64,000 nt of DNA. Source: Prevotella sp. Its GTDB lineage: Bacteria > Bacteroidota > Bacteroidia > Bacteroidales > Bacteroidaceae. The translations under genes were made by a program, and so were the position numbers. The stretch spans positions 1 to 64,000 of the forward strand of contig JAGCNO010000027.1 of assembly GCA_017645905.1 (NCBI GenBank). Reading direction: 5' to 3'. Of this stretch, positions 34,501 to 42,043 are shown piece by piece. The notes under the pieces are model-generated. The model was not told the origin of the DNA. It saw nothing but the letters and a program-made list of their open reading frames with translations, and did not search any database. The first letter of the stretch is position 1, and each line of letters starts with the position of its first letter.

Positions 34501-37500
34501 CAGGGTCAGGAAAGACCATTTACCGAAAGGAATTGCATAATCAGAGGTGTAGGGGGTGCCGGCGATTGTCACCACAAGCTTTCCTTCGGAGTTGGTTTCC
34601 ACGGTCAGTTGGTTGGTTCCCTTTCCGTGGGTCAACAGTGTGCCTTCACCGCTAATATTCAACCATGTATCTATCGAGAAATCTTTCTCAATCAGGTTGA
34701 TGTCGGCTTCAGTCTGGGCAGTAACATCAACGTTTTGCATGCTCAGGGCGGTTTCGTGGGCTATCTCTGCTCCGTTGAGCACGCCGGTCACTTTGAAGTT
34801 TGCCTCCTTGGTAAGCATGCCCTTGAGTATGGCCTCGTTGAAGGTAACGCTTAACTGGTCGCCGATGTCGAGCACACCATCTGCAGGCTCAGGCTGACCG
34901 AGCGGACGTGGTTTCTGCATGTCCTTTGTCAGGGCAATCTCGTTACTATAGCGATATACTTCACTAGTGCCATAAGTGCTGGCCGAAACCACGCGGAAGA
35001 GGTAGTTGCCGTCGCTGAACTGTGCCATGGGCAGCGTATATGTTACGCTGGCTCCCGTGGCAGGCAGCAGCAAGTTGTTCTTGGTCGTATCGCTTGCGTT
35101 GACCACATACTCCTTCAACTGTGTCCAGTCGGTAGCACCCTGCCTCTTGTACTGCAGGCGGAATGCCTTCAGACCATTATAGTTGCGGTCGAAGCCTGAG
35201 AATGTCAGTCTTAGGTCAGAGCCTGTCAGAGTGTTTATCGTCGTGTTGCTCAGAGCCAAATCAACGGGTGACGATGAGGGCACATAGTAGGCCTTAATGA
35301 AGATGGTATCGGCAATTTCCTCGGGCTGTGACTCTGAGGCGAACACAATACCAATTCCCTTGTGGTAGAGGTCGTGACCTTCCACCTTGTTACCCTCATA
35401 ATCGAGCACGCTGGTGTTAGTCTGTCTGAGCTGTAGGCTCTTGGTGAGCATTTGGTTACCAGGCACCTTGATGAGGCGACCCTCAGTAAGAGGCATGCCG
35501 TCAATGCTAATCAGAGCACCGTCGGGGTTGGTCTCGTTGAGAACGAAGAGTTTATAGGCCACGTCGGCACCAATCTCTGAAATGTTGCCCAGTCGGATTG
35601 TGTAGTTGGCTGGCGAGCCGTTAGGAATGTCACTTATGATGGGGGCGTCAACGTCAATCTGCGGCACCTCAATCTGCATTGTAGCTTCCATGATGATGGG
35701 ATAATCGCCGTTCTTCTTGTAGAAGTTCGTCCGTACCTCGCCCTCGTAGGGGTTGCTGGTTTGTCCGGCACGTGTACGGAAGATGGGACTGAATGCACCA
35801 TACTCATAGACGTCAACCGTCAGTGCGTCTTCACCCTCTTCGGCCAAAGTGTAGCTGTAGTGGGTCTTATTTGTCGTACTGTTCTCTGTCGTACGGTGGT
35901 AGCCCGCCGATGTCTCGGTACCGACATCAAAGATAACACCGGTATTGTTAAGCATTACGCCCCATGCTCGGTTGAGGTGTACGCCTGCGGACACCTGAAC
36001 TTCGTATGAAGAGCCGTGCTCCTCTTCCATATCAGAGCTTTCGTTGACACTGGTGCCGCCATCGAACGAGAGATTCTTGGCATCTTGTGAACGGTTTTCA
36101 AAGGCCTTGACCTTTTCTTCCTCATTGAACGCGAGGTATCTCTTCCAGGTGTCAATCTGGTTGTTGCACCATTCCACGCTGTCCTGATAGTCCTGCGTTT
36201 CGTCGGGAACAATCATTCTGTATGACGGTCCTTCGGGGCAAGCCGACTTGGTGGCTTCGTCACCCCAAACAGGATCATAGTTAGAAAGTCCGAACCTTGG
36301 GTCATCGGGTTGAATGGTTGTCACATATATAGGATATTTTCCATCTGCTGTGTGTCCTGCGGTGTCGGTTACGCACTTCAGCATGGAGTTGCGCAAGCTC
36401 TCCAGATTGGGCAGCAGCGTGTTAATAATGTGGCTCTGAGTATAGCTGAATGCTGTGCCGAATGTCAGGCCAGTTGTAATAGCATCGTCGACGTTCAGCT
36501 CCCAATCTTCAGATGAACCTACACGATGGAATCCCAGATTGCGGGCCTTGCCGAACACGACGTTGGTAGCTGTGCCAATGAACACGTCGCCGTCAGCACC
36601 TACAAAGCCAGGATCATCACTTGTCGAAATGGTTCTCATCGTCTCTATGGAGCGACTCCAACTATTGCCAGCCTCACCCTCAATGTTGATCATGATGCCA
36701 ACTTCAAGGTCACTTATAGATTTTGCATCATCAATCTTTGCCACACCAATACCAGTGGCAGTCTTAATTGTAGCACCAAGCTTTGATGTAGTGGTCAGAT
36801 GAGTCTCACTATTCCAGGTACCGAGGTTTGATGTTGACTTGCTCGTCACAACGCCTGAACCCCATTCGGCTGATGAGCCTGTTCCAGGAGGATCGCGCAA
36901 AATCATATCAACCATATCGGGACCACTGGTCACGAAGTTGCTTCCAGTAGGCAACGAGCCTACGACGACACCCGGCATGCCATCTTTTGATATCCACTGA
37001 TATGGGCGTCCTTCTATATCGTAGTTCATAGTGATGGTTCGCGTATAGGGATAAGTGATGTTGGGCAATCCTGCAGTCCAAGTATAAGTGGCACGGCCGA
37101 GACTGTCCAGTGGCAACTGGTTATCCTGAAGTTCGGCCACCTCACCGGCCTTCACTTCATTGCCCTCCACCGTGCAGTCCTTGTTGTAGACTGGCTGCTG
37201 GTCGGACAGGGCATTGTTGATAGTCACAATAAGGTCGGCCAGGGGTACATGGTCGGTAACTTCCTCGTTAGCGTCCTTGTTCACGTATTCCTCGTAGGCT
37301 TCCAGGTTGAATGTATAGCGTTCATCCATCTCAAACACTGGACCACCATATTTATAAGTCACCACGTTGGTCACAGGGTCTTTAGAATAGATGTCTTTGA
37401 CGGTCATTTTCCCGTTCTCGTCGTTTATCTCATAGCTGCTGATACCGAATGCACCGTCCTTCTGACCTTCCTGCACCACATTGAAGTGGGGATCGGAATG

Positions 37501-40500
37501 GAATATCTGCTTCAGCAAGGTGTTGTAGGAGAAGAGTTGTTGCGTTCCGTCATCGTTGTAGAGTGTATCGCTGTATGATGAAACGATGTCGGTAAGGTTT
37601 ACGGTAGGCAATACGCCAAAGTCGATTTCGGGGTTGCTGAGCACATTCATTCTGAAAATCTTGTATTCCAGCGGCGGCAATAGGGCGGAGAACTCACCCG
37701 TCAAGGAGTCGGTCTGGATGAAGATCATTTTGCACTCATCGTTGGCTCCACGCCACGACCTGCTGTTAATCGACGTAGTGTCAGAAGCTATGGGGAGGGT
37801 TACCATTCTGGTATCATATCTGAAGGTGGTTCCCTCCTCAATCTTCTCCACGTTCATGCGCGGAGTTTCATTTGTTGGCGTGAGCACCATCTCGGTGATA
37901 CCGATGTTGTTATTGCTCTTGCGGAAGCCTACAGGCTTGTCGCCCTCGATGTTACCACCGACCACACGTCCGGCGAAGTTCACCAGTGTCTCGTCGTAGA
38001 AGTCAAGGTTCTCTAACTTGCTGTTGAAGGTTTGTCTCAGACCTACGCCATTGGGATCCTTAGGATAGCGTCCGCCATCTTTAAACACGTGCTTGTTCTT
38101 ACTCACGGAAATAAAGTGGTCACCAATGGGCACGCTGATTTCATACTCACCCAGTGAATTAGTCATCACGGGTTCTCCATCTTTGGAGCAGGTGATGCCG
38201 TCAATCAAGAGGCTTACTCCCACGACGGGATAGTCTGTGTCGGCGTAGAACACCTTACCCCTGACGGGGAACGATGAGACGTCCTCAAAGTCCACGCCGC
38301 TGTGAACGAGTGAGCTGCTGCTCACGTAGACCGTCTTATAGACAGGCGAGAATTCATGGATGCCCAACTGCGGGGTGATGATGTAGCTTATGCCCTCACC
38401 AGAGAAAGGAACGCCGTTCACCTCGTAACTGCCCAGTGAGTCGGTATAAGCCATCAGGCTCAGCTGATCAGAAGAAGGTGTGGAAGAAGAACTGATAGCT
38501 GAAACGTTGGCCCTTGCATGTCGGCCGTTAGGAACACCGCCCGTCTTAGAGAAGTCGTAGGCCATAGTCTGGCCGTAAATGCCTTCGTCAAGGGGATAGT
38601 AGACGGCCAGCTCGGACTCGTTACCCACCAAGGTATGGTTGTAGTTGTGCAGGATTTCCTCCTCATTCAAGGCCTTGGTGAAGAAGCGGAACTCATCGAT
38701 ATAGCCAGAATAGTTGTTGCTTTGTGGGGCTGACAATGATCCGTAGTTTCCTATTGCAAAGTTGGCGGTTCTTTTACTCACATCACCCCATGCGAGGGGC
38801 TTGTTAGTCCACACCTGTGATGACTGTAGGGTGTCTGCAACGGGTACATAGAATGTCGTGGTGCCAGTAGCGTGTTTGTGTACCACTGTCACATGGCTCC
38901 ATTGGTTGGCAGGAATATAAAGATTGGAAGCTCCGCGTCCTGCAATCCATGCGCCCAGCTTATATCGGTCTTTACTGGGTTCGTAGTCCAATCCTATGTG
39001 GAATATTTGATTCGCGTCTAACACGATATAACGCGTTGAGTCAGACATGACTTTGCTGTCGGGATTAATATAGAGTTGTATGGAGAAATCTCCCTCAAAC
39101 AGCTTTTGAATGTCCTCTTTTGTCGTAGTACAGGAGAAGCCTGTTCCTGAACCACCCTCTAATTTCAAGCTGCGCAGTCCTGCTGTCTCGTCGTTGGGAG
39201 TCAGCACGACTTTCACATCCTTCACGGCTGTTCCCGTTCCGTAGGTAATGCGTCCACTGACGTTACCCGACGAGCGGCTGTAACCGTCGGTAATGACATT
39301 TTTTCCATAGACAATGTTGCCGTCGTTTTTGAGGAGACTTGGTGTCACGCTATACTCGTAGAAGTCGCCAGGCATCGCCGTCACGTCGTCATAGCTATAG
39401 ACAGCTCCCGTGCCAGAAGTACTATAAATCTCACTCCACACATTATTAGTACTGTTGTCCAACCGCTTTCGCTTGATGGTGAAATAGGTAGTAGAGGTAC
39501 CTATTTGGTCGGCTTCCCACTTCAGTTTCACCATGCTGCTGAACATACCACGCGAGGCTGTGAACGACTTGATGGTTGTAATGCCCTTCAATACACCATT
39601 GGCTGGCTCTGAGATAAACATCTGGCCCATAGCCGTGGTCTTGACCCTATAATAATAGGTTGTCAAGTTTTGTACGTTTGTGTCGTCGTATGCCCCCTTT
39701 GTAGTATCGTTAACTATTTCGAATCGGGCAATTTCCGACCAGTTGCTTTCATCTAACGACCGTTCAAGGATAACGGTATATTTGTTAGTGGGACTTGCAT
39801 CGCCGAACGCTGTGTTAGTCCAAGATACGGAGATTTTATTCGTCAGCGTATCAGTAGCAGTTATATTAAAACTAAAGGATGGTTTAATTGATATAGAGGT
39901 TGAAGCCTTAAGCTCTGAAGGTAAACTGCTTACATCTGTAGGCACGAAATAGACCTCAAAGGTGTTAGTCTTATTATATCCATCGATGGTCGCCTCGTAA
40001 CTCCTTTTCTCGTATGTCAGGACGTTTTGAGACAAAACTTCACCCGTGGTACTATTCCTGACAGCCCATTTACCTTCCGTACAGCGGTTGTTGGCTGCAT
40101 CGACAGTCCAAGTAAGGGTCGTCTTCCTTGTCCACTGATTGGGCTCAGAGCATTTAACATCAACTGGATAGACAAATCCAGGCACATTAGGAGTAAACCA
40201 TCTGTAGATGTGCATATCACCACTAACGTCGCCAGTAGTAATAGTCCTGCTCAGCTGAACGGGTAAGTTCAAGGTATTCTTGTAATTGTTTCGATCTACA
40301 GAGCACGTCATATTGCTAAATGACGTTGTATAGTTGCTGTTCTTGCTGAAGCACCCATCGGCAACATCCTTGTATTCAGAAGGAGCTGAGCCGAAGCTGG
40401 CATAGAGCGCCACGTTTGTCGACTTACTCCCCAAATTACTGCCGCTCACAGTCACTGAACTCCTGCCAGTAGTTAAAGCCGTGATGGAGGTATTCTTCCA

Positions 40501-41112
40501 GTCTTCAAAGCCTTTGATGTTGCTGAAGACTTTTTCCTCATAACCTTCTCCTTTATTGCAGTTGAGTCTCCACCAACCCTTAATTTTTACAGTGTGCGTC
40601 TGGGCAGTGTTCCAGTTTTTCAAGTAGATACGCATTTCAATGTAGGTGCGGTAATATCCTTCATTGCCCTTTTTGGCTTCGTGGTAAGGATTCCAAAAGC
40701 GGATGGTACAGTATTCGTGATTGTAAGTATTGCCATACCATCCATCCTTACCGCAGGCAGACTCGGCACCACTCCAGTTACCCTCTTCGCTGCCTTCAGC
40801 CTTGCCTCCTGGCCATGCCAGCTCGTTGTCGGGAGAGCAGATGTATTTACCGTCCACGTAAACGGCGGGACCGGGGTTGCCACCTTCTGTCTTCTTGTGG
40901 GTGAAATAGCTGTCGCAGTCATTCGCATCATAATAAAGCACACTAACGCCAATGAAAGGCTCTGTCTCGGTCGGTTCATGAAAGACACTCATGCGAGTAT
41001 TGTCTTTAAAATGCATAACAGCCCACGTCGGGCTGCTGCCTCCGATGAGGCACGCGAGAAGCAATAGCGGCACCCGCCACCACGACTTCGAAAGTTTCGT
41101 CTTCTTTTCCAT
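31555..41112 (-). CDS. Giant secreted multidomain LamG protein with T9SS tail
   Basis: 3185 residues, one open frame. Signal peptide (RVPLLLLACLIGGSSPTWA). Recognisable parts: fibronectin III-like domains ~410-560, a LamG/concanavalin-like domain ~645-870, two carboxypeptidase regulatory-like domains ~930-1080, LamG domains at ~2130-2290 and ~2335-2480, a BACON/Ig-like domain ~2625-2720, and a sorting tail (YDLQGRKVK ... LRKGVYIVDGQKKVK) at the end. The region ~1250-1950 is unassigned. LamG pairs usually bind glycans or proteins, so an adhesin-like surface role is likely; this is inference. A short repeat insert is present at about residue 3020 (SNFSPLTAQPSEF). Flanked by structured elements D and E. 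Confidence 0.85.
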   Translation of the reverse strand: MEKKTKLSKSWWRVPLLLLACLIGGSSPTWAVMHFKDNTRMSVFHEPTETEPFIGVSVLYYDANDCDSYFTHKKTEGGNPGPAVYVDGKYICSPDNELAWPGGKAEGSEEGNWSGAESACGKDGWYGNTYNHEYCTIRFWNPYHEAKKGNEGYYRTYIEMRIYLKNWNTAQTHTVKIKGWWRLNCNKGEGYEEKVFSNIKGFEDWKNTSITALTTGRSSVTVSGSNLGSKSTNVALYASFGSAPSEYKDVADGCFSKNSNYTTSFSNMTCSVDRNNYKNTLNLPVQLSRTITTGDVSGDMHIYRWFTPNVPGFVYPVDVKCSEPNQWTRKTTLTWTVDAANNRCTEGKWAVRNSTTGEVLSQNVLTYEKRSYEATIDGYNKTNTFEVYFVPTDVSSLPSELKASTSISIKPSFSFNITATDTLTNKISVSWTNTAFGDASPTNKYTVILERSLDESNWSEIARFEIVNDTTKGAYDDTNVQNLTTYYYRVKTTAMGQMFISEPANGVLKGITTIKSFTASRGMFSSMVKLKWEADQIGTSTTYFTIKRKRLDNSTNNVWSEIYSTSGTGAVYSYDDVTAMPGDFYEYSVTPSLLKNDGNIVYGKNVITDGYSRSSGNVSGRITYGTGTAVKDVKVVLTPNDETAGLRSLKLEGGSGTGFSCTTTKEDIQKLFEGDFSIQLYINPDSKVMSDSTRYIVLDANQIFHIGLDYEPSKDRYKLGAWIAGRGASNLYIPANQWSHVTVVHKHATGTTTFYVPVADTLQSSQVWTNKPLAWGDVSKRTANFAIGNYGSLSAPQSNNYSGYIDEFRFFTKALNEEEILHNYNHTLVGNESELAVYYPLDEGIYGQTMAYDFSKTGGVPNGRHARANVSAISSSSTPSSDQLSLMAYTDSLGSYEVNGVPFSGEGISYIITPQLGIHEFSPVYKTVYVSSSSLVHSGVDFEDVSSFPVRGKVFYADTDYPVVGVSLLIDGITCSKDGEPVMTNSLGEYEISVPIGDHFISVSKNKHVFKDGGRYPKDPNGVGLRQTFNSKLENLDFYDETLVNFAGRVVGGNIEGDKPVGFRKSNNNIGITEMVLTPTNETPRMNVEKIEEGTTFRYDTRMVTLPIASDTTSINSRSWRGANDECKMIFIQTDSLTGEFSALLPPLEYKIFRMNVLSNPEIDFGVLPTVNLTDIVSSYSDTLYNDDGTQQLFSYNTLLKQIFHSDPHFNVVQEGQKDGAFGISSYEINDENGKMTVKDIYSKDPVTNVVTYKYGGPVFEMDERYTFNLEAYEEYVNKDANEEVTDHVPLADLIVTINNALSDQQPVYNKDCTVEGNEVKAGEVAELQDNQLPLDSLGRATYTWTAGLPNITYPYTRTITMNYDIEGRPYQWISKDGMPGVVVGSLPTGSNFVTSGPDMVDMILRDPPGTGSSAEWGSGVVTSKSTSNLGTWNSETHLTTTSKLGATIKTATGIGVAKIDDAKSISDLEVGIMINIEGEAGNSWSRSIETMRTISTSDDPGFVGADGDVFIGTATNVVFGKARNLGFHRVGSSEDWELNVDDAITTGLTFGTAFSYTQSHIINTLLPNLESLRNSMLKCVTDTAGHTADGKYPIYVTTIQPDDPRFGLSNYDPVWGDEATKSACPEGPSYRMIVPDETQDYQDSVEWCNNQIDTWKRYLAFNEEEKVKAFENRSQDAKNLSFDGGTSVNESSDMEEEHGSSYEVQVSAGVHLNRAWGVMLNNTGVIFDVGTETSAGYHRTTENSTTNKTHYSYTLAEEGEDALTVDVYEYGAFSPIFRTRAGQTSNPYEGEVRTNFYKKNGDYPIIMEATMQIEVPQIDVDAPIISDIPNGSPANYTIRLGNISEIGADVAYKLFVLNETNPDGALISIDGMPLTEGRLIKVPGNQMLTKSLQLRQTNTSVLDYEGNKVEGHDLYHKGIGIVFASESQPEEIADTIFIKAYYVPSSSPVDLALSNTTINTLTGSDLRLTFSGFDRNYNGLKAFRLQYKRQGATDWTQLKEYVVNASDTTKNNLLLPATGASVTYTLPMAQFSDGNYLFRVVSASTYGTSEVYRYSNEIALTKDMQKPRPLGQPEPADGVLDIGDQLSVTFNEAILKGMLTKEANFKVTGVLNGAEIAHETALSMQNVDVTAQTEADINLIEKDFSIDTWLNISGEGTLLTHGKGTNQLTVETNSEGKLVVTIAGTPYTSDYAIPFGKWSFLTLCYKNNGTDGVISATVAYDEATIDLFKDSGSKSVVKYNGNGPLSVGKQMTGAIHELLLWDEAHDMTTALLNRSKTKSPSTRHLIGYWKMNEGEGTTIRDYARSRNMTMPAETWYMNNVNKAVSLNNSYMTFNVSDMTYCTDDDYAIEFWMRGDAQAKETQLLQAGQIALWTNANGQLQLTTSSAYDPTNENSVATNSPVLTNNAWHHIALNVLRQGAAAVYVDGKRCLTTDAANVGNIATNNIIVGARRITVNPDLANYSYDRAFNGQIDEIRVWNATLNAEKLSGDRKVRLTGKEDGLVAYYPFEMKQLDSGNQVQTVGYANDLVKSGHTAEVWTIAGAPSSIVYTDNAPALRTKPTETNVGYSFTASDNKIVIELNEEEDAAALEGCTINFTVRDVVDENGNNSVSAIWSAFINRKELVWADDELSVELPVETSSSVTATIVNKGGKQQMWTLEGMPSWLKANSEYGTTNPRSESQVTFTISPATPIGKYEETVYLKGNNGIETPLTIKVKVTGEKPLWSVIVGDYEEMMNLIGGLYVLDIQSEDEDDLVGAFIDGECRGVAHPEYDKTFDSFFVTMNIYGNNSEKDKPVEFKAYDASSGIIYPVVKAYTATSTTPQLLETSFDPSNLYGRYNAPVILSATDEIEQNIDLGKGWNWMSFAVKPNVFDVENVFSKVSGKAKMVKSQTNSSEFDDEEWLDGIGDMNNSEMYVVQTGEAFTLSVTGHRVKPDVDVISVNNGWSWVAFNCMSVMSLDDALADMQPNTDEIIKGQRGVAYFDTGTWWGNLKQLAPGLGYKIQGKAARTFSYPTKTAAGARRATSNFSPLTAQPSEFTPVDYHNYPYNMVLIAQVVNDGTAISGAELGIFAGDECREAAITDERGMVYITIPGDNATTLTFRVAIDGETSMVNGQSITYKTDAVIGSPSHPFIINLGEATGIASINGDDSSLSTTYDLQGRKVKTTDQSHKLRKGVYIVDGQKKVK
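32012..32045 (-). repeat. In-frame TCACCGCTCACCGCTCA repeat in giant gene
   Basis: Minus-strand CTTCTCACCGCTCACCGCTC encodes FSPLTAQP in a linker between a beta domain and the next module; it resembles the simple octamer repeats found between genes. Confidence 0.55.
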
Positions 41113-41221
41113 AGGTTTTTTAATTATTAGTTAGACATTATGTTAAGTTATTAGTATTATGCGATGCTTCCGTAGCATAGCGGATTGTGTCAAAAAATAG
41201 GTTTGTGTCAGTTAACAGCTG

Positions 41222-41253
41222 CAAAGATAATGCTTTTGTCTGAATTCTGCAAA
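41222..41253 (-). promoter_or_regulatory. Promoter of the giant LamG gene
   Basis: Minus-strand TATCTTTG (41222-41229), TTTG (41250-41253), 20-bp spacer. Leader of about 100 nt including a small ATGCT...AGCAT stem. Confidence 0.78.
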
Positions 41254-41449
41254 CTTTATGGGACTTTTTTTTCGTCTACAATAACAAAATGTTACAAATA
41301 CCGTCTGGCAACCACTCGGACTGGCACAGTACTTGTCTTATAAAAGTGGGAAAAATATTTACAACGACCCCGTTGTGTCTTCAAAATTCTGACGGAGGAT
41401 GATCCGTGGCAACGGAGCGAGTTTTGAGAGGGCTTCAGGGGGTCTGGGA

Positions 41450-41550
41450 GGGAAAACGGCTTTTTCTATGGGAAAGAATAGTTCTTTCTATGGGGAAAAG
41501 CCGTTCTTTCTCAGAGAAAAAGCCGTTCTTTCCCATAGAGAAAGCCGTCC
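41450..41550. repeat. 22-bp repeat array E (5 units, orientation flips)
   Basis: Units at 41450, 41472, 41494, 41516 and 41538. The second unit is the pivot, GAAAGAA-TAG-TTCTTTC, itself a perfect palindrome; the first is forward, the last three reverse. Confidence 0.87.
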
Positions 41551-41738
41551 AGATTTCGGGCCTGATACGTTGTGATTTGGAGGAAAACCAAAGACGAAGA
41601 ATTTTGAAATCGCTAACACACAGACACTTGCGACAAACACCAACAAAAAGGCTCAGAACTTTGGGGGACGAACAAAGGAAACAAAAATCTCATTCTGGAG
41701 GCAAAAAAGCACCGAAACAGGGGTGGTTTCTCCTGTTT

Positions 41739-41820
41739 TCCTGCACAAATCTACTCATTTGTGCAGGATTTTGACGGTCAAATCCTGCACAGAACCGATG
41801 TTTTGTGCAGGTTTTCGACC
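41739..41820. other. Twin hairpin of element E
   Basis: Hairpin 1: TCCTGCACAAAT / ATTTGTGCAGGA with a 6-nt loop. Hairpin 2: core CCTGCACA / TGTGCAGG with flanking GGTC / GACC. Relative to copy D, T-A pairs have become C-G pairs on both sides of each stem. Confidence 0.82.
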
Positions 41821-42003
41821 TAAAACAAGTCTTTTCCATGATGCATTTTACTGTCATTTTTCTTTACAATTTTCACGTCTAATACCGCCTGTTGATTATT
41901 TCTGCCCGATAAAGGCAGCAGCTGCGTACAGTTCAATAGCGCTTTCTTTTATTGAGCGACATCATGGATTAAGCTCATTTTATCACTTTCCTCAAAAATG
42001 GGG

Positions 42004-42035
42004 ATTGCGGGAACGCAGAAAAGCCCGTACCTTTG
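42004..42035 (+). promoter_or_regulatory. TonB receptor promoter, almost no leader
   Basis: TACCTTTG at 42028-42035 with ATTG at 42004-42007 (20-bp spacer). The ATG follows 8 nt after the -7 box, so the transcript should start at or within a few bases of the start codon. Confidence 0.7.
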
Positions 42036-42043
42036 CAGCCGTT

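Larger units (their letters stand above)
41348..41868 (+). repeat. Structured element copy E (~520 nt)
   Basis: Same order of blocks as copy D: AAAAATATTTACA head, TCTTCAAAATTCTGACGG (41378), GGAGCGAGTTTTGAG, 22-bp array (41450-41550), TTCGGGCCTGATACG, variable middle, twin hairpins (41739-41768 and 41777-41820), end motif TTTTACTGTCA...CTTTACA. Between the array and the TTCGGG block a 30-nt stretch is identical in both copies. Confidence 0.82.
41113..42043. other. 930-bp divergent intergenic region
   Basis: It holds the leader and promoter of the giant gene (41113-41253), structured element E (41348-41868) and the TonB receptor promoter (42004-42035). The 41869-42003 stretch shows nothing recognisable. 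The receptor frame is open to 41723 but that part is element E, not coding. Confidence 0.7.

Noticed and set aside
41723..42043. Longer N-terminus of the TonB receptor
   Set aside because: The extra 107 codons lie in structured element E and the promoter; the signal peptide starts at 42044.
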